Shown here one piece after another: positions 27,266 to 36,043 of a stretch of 62,294 nucleotides of DNA; positions within the stretch are counted from its first letter, which is position 1; each line of letters opens with the position of its first letter. Under the pieces are notes generated by a model. The model was not told the DNA's origin. It did no database searches and saw nothing but the letters and a program-made list of their open reading frames with translations. This DNA is from an uncultured Eubacteriales bacterium. GTDB taxonomy: Bacteria > Bacillota_A > Clostridia > Oscillospirales > Oscillospiraceae. A program made the translations under genes and the position numbers. The stretch is from assembly GCA_949739085.1 (NCBI GenBank), contig CATIYU010000095.1, positions 1 through 62,294 on the forward strand. The letters run 5' to 3'.

Positions 27266-28159
27266 ATGGAGAAGATGGGAAGAAGGCTCGCGCTCTTTTG
27301 CCTGACAGCGGTACTGCTGGCCGGGACCGCCTCCGCCAACTCCGCGCCGCCGGACTACCTGGTGGCGGTGAAGGTGTCCAACGGGCCCGGCGGACTCTAC
27401 TACCTGGATATTTTGGCGGAAGGAACCGGGGCGGACGGCGGGCTCGTGTACAGCTACGGGGAGGAGGAGATCCAGGCGCTGGACGCCGGACTGCTGGAGG
27501 ACTTGCGTTCTGCCGCGCCGGAGGGGTGGTTCCCCTGTACGCTGGGGAGCTACCGGGATTTTCACGTGGAGGGGGATTTGCAGGGCCAAAACGGCGTGCA
27601 CACCTTCCGGGGGAACAGCCTGCCCCAGCGGGTTCGGGTCCTGGTGGTCACAGAGGACGGGACGTCCTGGGTCTCTGGTGTGCTGGAGCGGGAGACCTTG
27701 CAGGTGGGGATACGGCTGGACTGGGCCGCCAAAACCGCCAAGGTCCCCCCGCTCTGGATGGCCTACGCGCTGCAATTTTTCTCCACCCTGCTGCCAACCC
27801 TGGCCATTGAGTGGCTGGTTTTGCTGATGTTCCAGTACGACTGGCGGAAAAACTGGAGGGTGTTCCTGCTGGTGAATCTGGTGACCCAGGGACTGCTGGC
27901 CGCTTTCCTCAGTCAGAGCATCGTGAAGAGCGGACTGACCTTCTACTCTGCCGCAATTTTAACCGTGTTCCTGATTCCGGCGGAAATTGTCATCCTGCTG
28001 GTGGAGCTGTGCGTGTACCGGAAGTTCCTGAAGGGGCACTCCAAAGGGCGGGCAATGGGCTGCGCGGCGGCGGCTAATCTGGCCTCCTACGGGCTGGGAT
28101 GGTTCGTAGTCCAGGCGGTGTGGGAGCGTGTGACCCGGCTATTTTGGCTGGGCTGGTGA
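27266..28159 (+). CDS. Unknown membrane protein, tandem paralogue A
   Basis: I do not recognise the family. The 297-residue protein has a signal peptide (residues 1-25, ending TASANS), an extracytoplasmic domain of ~150 residues containing LYYLDILAEG, then four predicted membrane helices from about residue 165 (ALQFFSTLLPTLAIEWLVLLM, described as TM1) to the C-terminus. The segment DWRKNWRVFLLVNLVTQG between helices is shared almost exactly with the next gene. It begins five bases after the GH3 stop, after a GGAGG site, so it is probably in the same transcript. Confidence 0.8.
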   Translation: MEKMGRRLALFCLTAVLLAGTASANSAPPDYLVAVKVSNGPGGLYYLDILAEGTGADGGLVYSYGEEEIQALDAGLLEDLRSAAPEGWFPCTLGSYRDFHVEGDLQGQNGVHTFRGNSLPQRVRVLVVTEDGTSWVSGVLERETLQVGIRLDWAAKTAKVPPLWMAYALQFFSTLLPTLAIEWLVLLMFQYDWRKNWRVFLLVNLVTQGLLAAFLSQSIVKSGLTFYSAAILTVFLIPAEIVILLVELCVYRKFLKGHSKGRAMGCAAAANLASYGLGWFVVQAVWERVTRLFWLGW

Positions 28160-28170
28160 GGAGGATTGCC

Positions 28171-29049
28171 ATGAGGAAGATGAGAAGAAGTTTTGTGCTC
28201 TTTTGCCTGGCGGCGCTGTTGCTGGCCGGGACCGCCCTGGCGGACGCCGGGCCCAAGCCCCAGCTTGTGGTCCGGGTGGTGAACGCTCCGGAGGAGCTCT
28301 ACTACCTGGATATCCTGGCGGAGGGGGAGTTTGACCCGGACCGGGGCTACGAGGGAATAGAGTGGTCCTACTCCGATGAGGAGGCCGCCGCCCTGGACCA
28401 GGCGCTGCTGGCGGACCTGCGGGACGCCGTGCCCCAGGGCTGGCACGCCTGCACCGCGGAGGGCTCCACCGGCGCCCCCATGTGGGGAGACCTGGAGGGG
28501 GAGGACGGTATGCACGCTTTCCGCTACGTTGGCGTGCCGGAGACCTACCGGGTGCTGATGGTCACAAGGTCCGGGGAGGTCTGGACCTCCGGAGCGCTCC
28601 ACAGGCGGGTGCTGCAAAGCTCTGTGACCGTGGACTGGGCGGCGAAAACCGCCGCGGCGCCGCCGGTGTGGCGGGGGTATGTTCTGCAATTTCTCGCCAC
28701 CCTGCTCCCTACCCTGCTCATTGAGGGGCTTTTGCTGCTGGCCTTCCGGTTCTCCTGGAGACAAAACTGGAGAGTGTTTTTGCTGGTGAATCTGGCGACC
28801 CAGGGGGCGCTGGCGGTGTTTATGAGCGTCAACGTGATACGGGATGGCGTGGGATGGTGGTTTTTGATTCTGCTGGTTCCGGTGGAGCTGGTGATCGCTT
28901 TCCTGGAGGCGGGGCTTTACAGGAAATGGTTAAAGGGGCGTTCCAAGGGCCGGGCTTTCGCCTACGGGCTGGCCGCCAACGCTGCGTCCGCCCTGCTGGG
29001 GTGGTTTTTGGCGGTTCCGGTCTGGCAGTGGATTGTGTCCATATCCTAA
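28171..29049 (+). CDS. Unknown membrane protein, tandem paralogue B
   Basis: This 292-residue protein is a clear paralogue of the preceding gene. Shared segments include the signal peptide pattern (LLLAGTALAD), ELYYLDILAEG, VDWAAKTA, LATLLPTLLIE, NWRVFLLVNLATQG and YRKWLKGRSKGRA, in the same order. The ATG at 28171 is chosen because GAGGAGG lies just upstream; an earlier in-frame codon would overlap gene A. The topology is a signal peptide, an outside domain of ~130 residues, and four C-terminal helices. Tandem duplication is evident; the function is unknown. Confidence 0.82.
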   Translation: MRKMRRSFVLFCLAALLLAGTALADAGPKPQLVVRVVNAPEELYYLDILAEGEFDPDRGYEGIEWSYSDEEAAALDQALLADLRDAVPQGWHACTAEGSTGAPMWGDLEGEDGMHAFRYVGVPETYRVLMVTRSGEVWTSGALHRRVLQSSVTVDWAAKTAAAPPVWRGYVLQFLATLLPTLLIEGLLLLAFRFSWRQNWRVFLLVNLATQGALAVFMSVNVIRDGVGWWFLILLVPVELVIAFLEAGLYRKWLKGRSKGRAFAYGLAANAASALLGWFLAVPVWQWIVSIS

Positions 29050-29070
29050 TTTTTTATGAGGAATAGTAGG

Positions 29071-30225
29071 ATGACAGAAAAACTATACTATAAGGATTCT
29101 TTTTTGAGCCGGTTTACGGCGACAGTGACCGCCTGCCAGGAGCAGAAGGAGGGCTGGACCGTGACGCTGGACCGCACCGCCTTCTATCCAGAGGGCGGCG
29201 GCCAGCCGGCAGACCACGGCTCCCTGGGGGACGCGGCGGTGCTGGATGTGCGGGAGAAAAACGGGGAAATCCTCCACCTCTGCGGCCAGCCCCTGGCGGT
29301 GGGCAGCCAGGTGGAGGGTCAGGTGGACTTCCAGCGGCGGTTTGACTTCATGCAGCAGCACAGCGGCGAACATATTGTCAGCGGCATTCTCTGCAAGAAA
29401 TTCCGCTGCGACAACGTGGGGTTCCACATCGGACGGGAGCTGGTTACCATTGATTTCAACGCCGCGCTCTCCCACGAGGACGTGGAGACGGTGGAGACCC
29501 TGGCCAACCAGTACATCTGGGAGGACCACCCCCTGGAGGCGGGCTTCCCCTCCCCCGCCGCCCTGGAGGCACTGGACTACAGAAGCAAAAAGGCCCTGGA
29601 GGGGCCGGTAAGAATCGTCTCCTGGCCCGGGGCCGACTGCTGCGCCTGCTGCGGCACCCACGTGGGGAGCAGCGGGCAGGTAGGGCTGGTAAAACTCATC
29701 TCCTGCCAGAAGTTCCGGGAGGGGGTCCGGATTGAGATGGCCGCCGGGGAGCGGGCTCTGCGGTGGTGCAGGGTGATCGCCGGGCAAAACACCAAAGTGT
29801 CCCAGCTGCTCTCCGCCAAGCCCGGGGAAACCGCCGCCGCCGTGGAACGGCTCCAGGGGGAGCTGTACGCCCTGCGGGGCCGGGTGGCGGCGCTGGAGGA
29901 GGAGGACTTCTCAAGGAAAGCCGCGGCGTTCGCCGGAACGGGCGGCGCGCTGCTGATCGAAGGCCCCATGAGCGGGGAGTCCCTGCGGAAGCTGTGCGGG
30001 AAGGTCCAGGAGAGCGCCGGGGGACGCTGCGCCGTCTTCGCCGGAAGCGGGGACAGCTGGCAGTACGCCGTCAGCCAGCCGGAAGGGGACCTGCGGGAGC
30101 TGGCCAAACGCCTGAACGCCGCCCTGGACGGAAGGGGCGGCGGCAAGCCGGGATTTATCCAGGGCAGCGTACAGTGCGGAGAGGACCGGATCAAAACCTT
30201 TTTTAAGGAGATGGGTGTCATATGA
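29071..30225 (+). CDS. Alanyl-tRNA editing protein, AlaX-L type with DHHA1 domain
   Basis: The 384 residues resemble the editing half of AlaRS. They comprise an N-terminal beta-barrel (TAFYPEGGGQPADHG), the zinc-binding editing site with HSGEH near residue 100 and CCGTH near residue 195, a coiled coil, and a C-terminal DHHA1-like domain ending in GGGKPGFIQG. It is expected to hydrolyse Ser- or Gly-tRNA-Ala in trans. The ATG at 29071 has GAGGA eight bases upstream. The stop overlaps the LrgA-like gene start by four bases. Confidence 0.88.
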   Translation: MTEKLYYKDSFLSRFTATVTACQEQKEGWTVTLDRTAFYPEGGGQPADHGSLGDAAVLDVREKNGEILHLCGQPLAVGSQVEGQVDFQRRFDFMQQHSGEHIVSGILCKKFRCDNVGFHIGRELVTIDFNAALSHEDVETVETLANQYIWEDHPLEAGFPSPAALEALDYRSKKALEGPVRIVSWPGADCCACCGTHVGSSGQVGLVKLISCQKFREGVRIEMAAGERALRWCRVIAGQNTKVSQLLSAKPGETAAAVERLQGELYALRGRVAALEEEDFSRKAAAFAGTGGALLIEGPMSGESLRKLCGKVQESAGGRCAVFAGSGDSWQYAVSQPEGDLRELAKRLNAALDGRGGGKPGFIQGSVQCGEDRIKTFFKEMGVI

Positions 30226-30581
30226 AATATTTGAAGCAGGCCCTGATTCTGGCCGCCGTGACCTTCGCGGCGCAGGCCATTAAGTTTTTTCTGCCCCTGC
30301 CTGTGCCCGCCAGCATCTACGGGCTGGTAGGGCTCTTCCTGCTGCTGAAGACCGGCGTTTTGAAGCTGGAGCAGATCGCGGACGTGGGCGGGCTCCTGCT
30401 GGAGCTCATGCCCCTGCTGCTGGTGGCCCCCTCCGTCAGCTTCCTGACCGCCCTGGACTCCATCCAGGGAATGCTGCTGCCGGTGCTGATTATGGGATTT
30501 CTGGGCACTGTACTGGTGATGGCTGTCACCGGCTGGGCCGCGCAAATTGTGATTAGATGGGGGGCCGGACACCGTGAGTGA
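30222..30581 (+). CDS. lrgA: CidA/LrgA family holin-like protein
   Basis: This 119-residue protein has four hydrophobic helices and the family pattern LPVPASIYGLVGLFLLL, GVLKLEQIADVGGLLLELMPLLLVAPSV (described by position 45-72). LrgA/CidA proteins form membrane complexes affecting murein hydrolase export, or pyruvate/metabolite transport, with LrgB. It overlaps the AlaX gene (ATGA) and the lrgB gene by eight bases, so the three form one translationally coupled unit. LrgA versus CidA cannot be separated by sequence here. Confidence 0.88.
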   Translation: MKYLKQALILAAVTFAAQAIKFFLPLPVPASIYGLVGLFLLLKTGVLKLEQIADVGGLLLELMPLLLVAPSVSFLTALDSIQGMLLPVLIMGFLGTVLVMAVTGWAAQIVIRWGAGHRE

Positions 30582-31272
30582 GCTCTTTTCCTCCTGCTCC
30601 TATTTTGGCTTCTTCCTCTCCCTGGGCGCCTTTCAGCTGGCCAGGAGCATCAACCGCCGGGCGGGGCGGGAACTCTGCAACCCCCTGCTCTTCTCCACCG
30701 TCTGCTGCTGTGGGCTGCTGCTGGCCACGGGGACCAGCTACGAGGTGTTCGAGGCCAACGGCGGCGGCGTGCTGGACTTCCTCCTCACCCCCGCCACCAT
30801 CTGCCTGGCCATCCCCTTGTACCGGCAGTTTGCCCTTATGAAGAAAAATACCGCCGCCGTGGCGGCTGGCTGCGTGGCCGGCGTCATCGCCCACATGCTG
30901 GGCTGCGCCGCTATGATGCTCCTCTTTCAGCTGGACGCCGCGGAGTTCGCCACCCTGCTGCCCAAGTCCATCACCACCGCCATCGGCAAGAGCCTCAGCG
31001 AGGAGCTGGGCGGCTACCCCGCCATTACCATGGCCTGCATCATGATTACCGGACTCTTCGGCGCGGTGGCCGCGCCCCTGATGATGAAGCTTTTCCGAGT
31101 GAAGGAGCCTCTGGCCCAGGGACTGGCCATCGGCACCGCCTCCCACGCCGCCGGGACCTCCCGGGCCGTGGAGATGGGGGAGGTACAGGGCGCCGCTAGC
31201 AGTCTGGCTATTGTGGTGGCGGGCCTGCTCACCGTGGTCCTGGCCCCCCTGTTTGCCGCCCTTGCCGGATAG
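30574..31272 (+). CDS. lrgB: LrgB/CidB family membrane protein
   Basis: The 232-residue membrane protein starts at a GTG (30574) that overlaps lrgA. It has the LrgB landmarks LLTPATICLAIPLY, LLPKSITTAIGKSLSEELGG and GTASHAAGTSRAVEMGE. It partners with LrgA in the membrane. No LytSR two-component regulator is nearby, which is the usual controller in Bacillus and Staphylococcus. Confidence 0.93.
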   Translation: MSELFSSCSYFGFFLSLGAFQLARSINRRAGRELCNPLLFSTVCCCGLLLATGTSYEVFEANGGGVLDFLLTPATICLAIPLYRQFALMKKNTAAVAAGCVAGVIAHMLGCAAMMLLFQLDAAEFATLLPKSITTAIGKSLSEELGGYPAITMACIMITGLFGAVAAPLMMKLFRVKEPLAQGLAIGTASHAAGTSRAVEMGEVQGAASSLAIVVAGLLTVVLAPLFAALAG

Positions 31273-31327
31273 ACCGTTTTTTCTTGGCCCAACTGTGGGA
31301 ATTTTCCTTCCCTTTGCGGCGTAATTG

Positions 31328-31336
31328 TGATATAAT
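31328..31336 (+). promoter_or_regulatory. Extended -10 promoter of gdpP
   Basis: TGATATAAT gives an extended -10 with a perfect TATAAT at 31331-31336, 46 bases before the gdpP start. A -35 at the proper distance (near 31308) is poor. Confidence 0.55.
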
Positions 31337-31381
31337 AGAATACCTATACGCTGTGTGTTCGTTTGAAAGGAGGCGCCGCTT

Positions 31382-33370
31382 GTGCACAATAAGCTCTCCC
31401 GGCTGATTGAGCCCAACTTGCAGCCGTATTTCCTGTGCCTGGTCTTCTTCGCGCTGGTGACCGCCTACGTCCAGCCCTGGCTGGCAATCCTGGAGGGGGC
31501 GGCGCTGGTGACGCTGTACGTCCTGTACCGGCGGCAGAGCCGGAAGAGGCGGCACAGCGTGATGCAGTACGTGGAGACCCTGACCGGCGGCATGGACGCC
31601 ATCAGTAAAAACAGTATGCTCAATACCCCCCTGCCCGTAGCGGTGTTCCGGGTGGAGAACGGGGAGATCGTCTGGGCCAACGACGCTTTCGTGGAGATGG
31701 CCTGCGTCCAGGGCGAGGTCCTGGATATGCACATCGGTGATCTGGCCCCGGAGCTCGAGTACCAAAGGCTCCTCTCCGACGGCGGCCAGGAGGGCGAGAT
31801 CGCCCAGCTGGGCGGCTGCACCTGCCGCGTGTACGGCTCCGCCAGCCGCATGGGCGGGAAAACCGCCGGTCAGAGCCAGGTGATTACCGCCTATTTCGTG
31901 GACGTCACCGAGAGCCAGCGGCTGGCTTCCCTCTTCGAGGCCACAAGGCCCGTAGTCTCCATCCTGGTGCTGGACAACTATGAGGAGATCATGCGGGCTG
32001 GCGGCGAGGCCGCCAGAAGCTCTGTCCTGGCCCAGGTGGACGAGAAGCTCAACAGCTGGACCACCGGCTCCGGCGGCCTGCTGGTGAAGTTCGACCGGGA
32101 CCGCTACCTCTTCCTCTGCGAGGAGCAGTGCTTCCAGAGGATGACGGACGAGAAGTTCCCCATTCTGGAGGCCATGCACCAGGTAGTCAGCGTGGACGGC
32201 GTCAACGCCACCCTCTCCATCGGCAGCGGCAAGGACTGCGAGACCTACGAGGAAGCCTTCAGTTGGGCGGGAAAGTCCATCGAGATGGCCCTCAGCCGGG
32301 GCGGCGATCAGGCTGTGGTCCGCGACAGCCTGGATTTCCAGTTCTACGGCGGCCGGTCCAAGTCCATGGAGAAGCGGACGAAGGTGAAGTCCCGGGTTAT
32401 GGCCAAGGCCCTGGGGGACCTCATCGCCGACGCCGGACAGGTGTATGTCATGGGCCACGAGTACGCGGACATGGACGCCGTGGGCGCCTGCGCCGGGATC
32501 TGCTGCATCGCCCGGAAACGGGGGAAAAAGGCCCAGATCGTCATTGACCTGGAGGGGAACAACGCAAGGCCCGTGGTCCGCAGGCTCAGCGGGCTCCCTG
32601 AGTATGAGGACGTGTTCGTCAGCGGCACGGACGCCTTTATCCACGCCCAGCCCGGGGCGCTGCTGGTGGTGGTGGACACAAACCGGCCGGACATGGTGGA
32701 GAGCAGGCAGCTGCTGGAGGCCTGCAACCGGGTGGCCATTATCGACCACCACAGAAGGGCTGCCACTTACATCGAAAACGCCGCCCTCAATTTCCACGAG
32801 CCCTACGCCTCCTCCGCCTCGGAGCTGGTGGCGGAGCTGCTGCAATACCTGGTGGAGCCCAACGACCTCCTTCAGGAGGAGGCGGAGGCCCTGCTGGCGG
32901 GCATCGTGCTGGACACCAAGAATTTCATGCTCCGCACCGGTGGACGGACCTTTGAGGCCGCCGCCTATCTGCGCCGCGCCGGGGCCGACACCACCGAGGT
33001 GCGCCGCTACTTCCAGAGCGATCTGGACAGCATGGTCCAGCGCTACGACATCATCCGCACCGCCAAGATGGTCCACGGGGACATCGCCGTGGCGGTGGCG
33101 GAAAACGAGGTGGCGAGAGTCACCGCCGCCAAGGCCGCCGACGACCTGCTCACCCTGGAGGGCATTCAGGCCTCGATCGTCCTCTACCGCCAGGGGGACG
33201 GGGTGTCCATGTCCGGCAGGTCCCTGGGGGAGATCAACGTGCAGCTGATCCTGGAGAAGCTGGGCGGCGGCGGAAACGCCACCGCCGCCGGGGGCCACGT
33301 GCCGAACTGCGGGCTGGAGACCGTGCGGCAGAGGCTGCTGGAGTCCATTGACAACTATTACGCCACGTGA
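31382..33370 (+). CDS. gdpP: Cyclic-di-AMP phosphodiesterase GdpP
   Basis: GdpP (YybT) hydrolyses c-di-AMP to pApA and tunes potassium, wall and sporulation physiology. The GTG at 31382 follows AAAGGAGG and gives 662 residues. Two N-terminal helices (about 18-50) are followed by a PAS-like domain, a degenerate GGDEF domain (about residues 180-310) and a DHH/DHHA1 phosphoesterase. Metal-site motifs are GHEYADMDAVG, VVDTNRPDM and IIDHHRR, and the substrate loop is AAGGHVPNCG. The gdpP-rplI-dnaB order is conserved in Firmicutes, here interrupted by a GNAT gene. Confidence 0.94.
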   Translation: MHNKLSRLIEPNLQPYFLCLVFFALVTAYVQPWLAILEGAALVTLYVLYRRQSRKRRHSVMQYVETLTGGMDAISKNSMLNTPLPVAVFRVENGEIVWANDAFVEMACVQGEVLDMHIGDLAPELEYQRLLSDGGQEGEIAQLGGCTCRVYGSASRMGGKTAGQSQVITAYFVDVTESQRLASLFEATRPVVSILVLDNYEEIMRAGGEAARSSVLAQVDEKLNSWTTGSGGLLVKFDRDRYLFLCEEQCFQRMTDEKFPILEAMHQVVSVDGVNATLSIGSGKDCETYEEAFSWAGKSIEMALSRGGDQAVVRDSLDFQFYGGRSKSMEKRTKVKSRVMAKALGDLIADAGQVYVMGHEYADMDAVGACAGICCIARKRGKKAQIVIDLEGNNARPVVRRLSGLPEYEDVFVSGTDAFIHAQPGALLVVVDTNRPDMVESRQLLEACNRVAIIDHHRRAATYIENAALNFHEPYASSASELVAELLQYLVEPNDLLQEEAEALLAGIVLDTKNFMLRTGGRTFEAAAYLRRAGADTTEVRRYFQSDLDSMVQRYDIIRTAKMVHGDIAVAVAENEVARVTAAKAADDLLTLEGIQASIVLYRQGDGVSMSGRSLGEINVQLILEKLGGGGNATAAGGHVPNCGLETVRQRLLESIDNYYAT

Positions 33371-33386
33371 TACAGAGGAGCGTCCC

Positions 33387-33888
33387 ATGAAGCTGGAAGA
33401 GGTGCGGACCGCCCCCAGACTGGAGCGGCACGAGGAGGCCATATCGGCAATACGAGGGGGAATACGCTTTTTACAATCAAGAAGAGCCCTTCCGGGCGGA
33501 GCACCCCAACCGGCCGGCAGGGGAGGAGAAATTCGTGTGGCTTCAGACCTCCGGCCAGATCCTGGGGCATGTTTCCTATGGTCCGGACGGCCAGATCCCC
33601 GCCGCCGGGGGATGCGCGTATCCCGAGGATGCGCTGGACGTGGGGCTGGGCCTGCGGCCTGACCTGTGCGGACGGGGACTTGGCGCGGCATATGTCGCCA
33701 TGTGCCTCCGGTTCGGACAGGAGCGCTACGGGGCCCGGCGGTTTCGTTTGACGGTGGCCGGTTTCAACCAGCGGGCCATAAAGGTCTATCAGAGGGCGGG
33801 CTTTTCCATTGCGCGCCAGGTAACCCATTCGATTTTCCATAATCCATTTTTTATCATGACCGGGGTATACACCGGGGAACAGGAATAA
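33387..33888 (+). pseudogene. GNAT-family acetyltransferase gene with a frameshift
   Basis: An ATG at 33387 with AGAGGAG upstream opens a frame reading MKLEEVRTAPRLERHEEAIS. The GNAT sequence then continues in the next frame (QYEGEYAFYNQEEPFR, then WLQTSGQILGHVSYG) to the stop at 33888. The acetyl-CoA loop is LCGRGLGAAYV, and the C-terminal half has NQRAIKVYQRAGF. The frame change falls near 33443-33462; one extra base there would explain it. A GTG at 33535 with GGGGAGGAG before it could give a 117-residue protein that lacks the first strands. Pseudogene or sequence error cannot be told apart here. Confidence 0.7.
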
Positions 33889-33906
33889 ATCAGGAGGAAT
33901 ACTACC

Positions 33907-34356
33907 ATGAAAGTCATTTTACAACAGGACGTGAGCGGGAAGGGCAAAAAGGGCCAGATGGTGGACGTGGCCGAGGGGTACGCCAGAAACTACCTCCTGC
34001 CCCGCAAGCTGGCCGTGCCCGCCACCGCCGACGCCATGAACACCATGATGCTGAAGGAAAAGGCCAAAAAGGCCGAGGACGCCCGGCTGAAGGCCGAGGC
34101 CGAGGCGGTGGCCGCGAAGCTCAAAAACGCGCCGGTGAAGGTCACCGCCAAGGCCGGGGCCAACGGGAAGCTCTTCGGCGCTGTGACCAGCAAGGAGGTC
34201 TCCGAGGCCCTGAACGCCCAGCACGGCATTGAGCTGGCAAAGCAGAAAATCGTGCTGGATGAGCCCATCAAAGCTTACGGCAGCTACGAGCTGAAGGCCA
34301 AGCTGGGCTATGAGGTGTCCGGCACCATCTACGTGATGGTGGTGGAGGAGAAGTAG
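33907..34356 (+). CDS. rplI: 50S ribosomal protein L9
   Basis: L9 binds 23S rRNA near the L1 stalk and helps reading-frame fidelity. The 149 residues show the N-terminal domain ([30 protein letters not shown], residues 1-30), a long connecting helix rich in K, A and E, and the C-terminal RNA-binding domain ([14 protein letters not shown]). A CAGGAGG site precedes the ATG. It lies between gdpP and dnaB as usual. Confidence 0.96.
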   Translation: MKVILQQDVSGKGKKGQMVDVAEGYARNYLLPRKLAVPATADAMNTMMLKEKAKKAEDARLKAEAEAVAAKLKNAPVKVTAKAGANGKLFGAVTSKEVSEALNAQHGIELAKQKIVLDEPIKAYGSYELKAKLGYEVSGTIYVMVVEEK

Positions 34357-34592
34357 GCGGCGAGGCCCAGGGCCTCCCGGACAAGGTGCAGTTGCTCCAG
34401 CCCGGACTGGGCCGCCAGCGCCTCGGCGTAGGTGCGAAGGAGCGCCGCCTGCTCCCGGCTCAGAGACACCAGGAGCGCGTCCTCCGCCGCCTGGACCGCG
34501 GCGGCGGCGGTCCGGTACTCCTCCATGGAGAGAAGCTTTGCGTATCTGGCCTCCGCGATGTACCCGTAGAGGCGTGCCGCAGGATCTTGCAT
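34329..34592 (-). CDS. Small hypothetical protein, antisense within the rplI-dnaB gap
   Basis: I do not recognise this 87-residue protein. It starts at an ATG (34590-34592) preceded on the minus strand by AAGGTGG with seven-base spacing. It is strongly helical and Ala/Leu/Glu-rich ([23 protein letters not shown]), without membrane segments. Its 3' end overlaps rplI by 28 bases in convergent orientation. The surrounding operon is otherwise all rightward. Its ribosome site and the lack of any rival frame in the 300-base gap support it as a real gene. Confidence 0.62.
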   Translation of the reverse strand: MQDPAARLYGYIAEARYAKLLSMEEYRTAAAAVQAAEDALLVSLSREQAALLRTYAEALAAQSGLEQLHLVREALGLAAYFSSTTIT

Positions 34593-34657
34593 GTTGATTC
34601 CACCTTTCTTAATATCATGTGTTGGTTGAAGCCGGAGGAATTTGAAGAAAGCAGGTG

Positions 34658-36013
34658 ATGTCCCTGGACGAGGAACTTCTCTCCCGCCAGATGCCCCACA
34701 GTCTGGAGGCCGAACAGGCCGCCCTGGGCGCTATGCTCATCGACGCGGACTGCATCAAGGACGTGATGGACAAGCTCCAGCCCGATGATTTCTACGTCAA
34801 GCAGAACCGGGAGGTCTTTGAGACCATTTTTACCATGTTCAGCTATTCCAAAGCCATTGACGGCGTTACCGTGGCGGAGGAGATGCAGAAAAACGGAACC
34901 TACAACGAGAATACAACCAGAACCTACCTGGCCCAGCTGATGGAGGTGACCCCCACCAGCGCCAACGTCATGGATTACGTGGACATCATCCGGGACAAGT
35001 CCCTGCTGCGGGGCCTGGCTAAAGCGGCGGGGGACATCTCCAGCATGGTCCAGGAGGGCCTGGGAGAGGCATCCGCCATCCTGGAGGCCGCGGAGCAGAA
35101 GGTGTACGCCATCCGCCGGGGGCGGAGCGCCCAGGAGCTGGTGCCCGTGGCCCAGCTTATCAAACCCTTCCTGGATCAGCTCAACGACCTGGCCTCCGGG
35201 AAGACGGGCCTGCCGGGCCTGCCCAGCGGCTTCTCCGCCGTGGACCAGAAAATCCACGGCCTGAACCGCTCGGACCTTATCCTGCTGGCCGCCCGGCCCG
35301 GTATGGGCAAGAGCTCCATGGCCCTGAATATGGCCCTCAACACCGCTAAGATGAGCGGGAAAACCGTGGCCATCTTCTCTCTGGAGATGTCCAAGGAACA
35401 GCTGCTGGTGCGGCTGATGGCCTCCGAGGCCCTGGTGGAGCTGACCAGGCTCTCTACCGGGCGGCTCTCCTCCACCGACTGGGGGAAGCTTACCCAGGCC
35501 GCCAGGACCCTCCGCCAGACCGATATTCGTATCGACGATAACCCCATGCTCACCGCCGCCGACATGAACGCCAAGTGCCGCCGCCTGGATAACCTGGGCC
35601 TGGTGGTCATCGACTACTTGCAGCTCATGAGCTCCGCCGGGGGCAGGAGCTACGCCGGGGAGAACCGCCAGCAGGCGGTCAGCGACATCTCGCGGATGCT
35701 GAAGATCATGGCCAAGGAGCTGGACGTGCCCGTCATCTGCCTCAGCCAGCTCAGCCGCGCCAACGAGAAGCGGGAGGACAAGCGGCCGATGCTCTCCGAC
35801 CTGCGGGACTCCGGCGCTATCGAGCAGGACGCGGATATCGTCATGTTCCTCTACCGGGAGGACTACTACAAAGAGGAATCAGAAAACAGGAATATTGCCG
35901 AATGTATCGTGGCCAAGAACCGCCACGGCGAGACGGGAAAGGTACCCCTGCGGTGGGTGCCAGAATATACCACCTTCAGCACCGTGGAGATGCGCTTCGA
36001 CGAGGACGGATGA
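34658..36013 (+). CDS. dnaB: Replicative DNA helicase DnaB (DnaC in Bacillus)
   Basis: The hexameric helicase that unwinds DNA at the fork. It has 451 residues from the ATG at 34658 (a GTG at 34655 is possible). The N-terminal domain contains PHSLEAEQAALGAML; the RecA-like domain has Walker A ARPGMGKSS, Walker B VVIDYLQLM, and SQLSRANEKREDKRP. The C-terminal DSGAIEQDADIVMF is also typical. It follows rplI, the conserved order, and precedes tilS. It contains no intein. Confidence 0.96.
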   Translation: MSLDEELLSRQMPHSLEAEQAALGAMLIDADCIKDVMDKLQPDDFYVKQNREVFETIFTMFSYSKAIDGVTVAEEMQKNGTYNENTTRTYLAQLMEVTPTSANVMDYVDIIRDKSLLRGLAKAAGDISSMVQEGLGEASAILEAAEQKVYAIRRGRSAQELVPVAQLIKPFLDQLNDLASGKTGLPGLPSGFSAVDQKIHGLNRSDLILLAARPGMGKSSMALNMALNTAKMSGKTVAIFSLEMSKEQLLVRLMASEALVELTRLSTGRLSSTDWGKLTQAARTLRQTDIRIDDNPMLTAADMNAKCRRLDNLGLVVIDYLQLMSSAGGRSYAGENRQQAVSDISRMLKIMAKELDVPVICLSQLSRANEKREDKRPMLSDLRDSGAIEQDADIVMFLYREDYYKEESENRNIAECIVAKNRHGETGKVPLRWVPEYTTFSTVEMRFDEDG

Positions 36014-36043
36014 CCGGAGCGGAAGCCGCGCTGAAGGGATAGA

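Noticed and set aside
27558..27570. Fourth parS at TTTTCACGTGGA
   Set aside because: Only the core half matches and it lies within a coding region.
31229..33691. 820-codon minus-strand frame opposite gdpP
   Set aside because: It is antisense to a clearly identified gene and has His/Gly/Pro-rich low-complexity sequence; no domain is recognisable.
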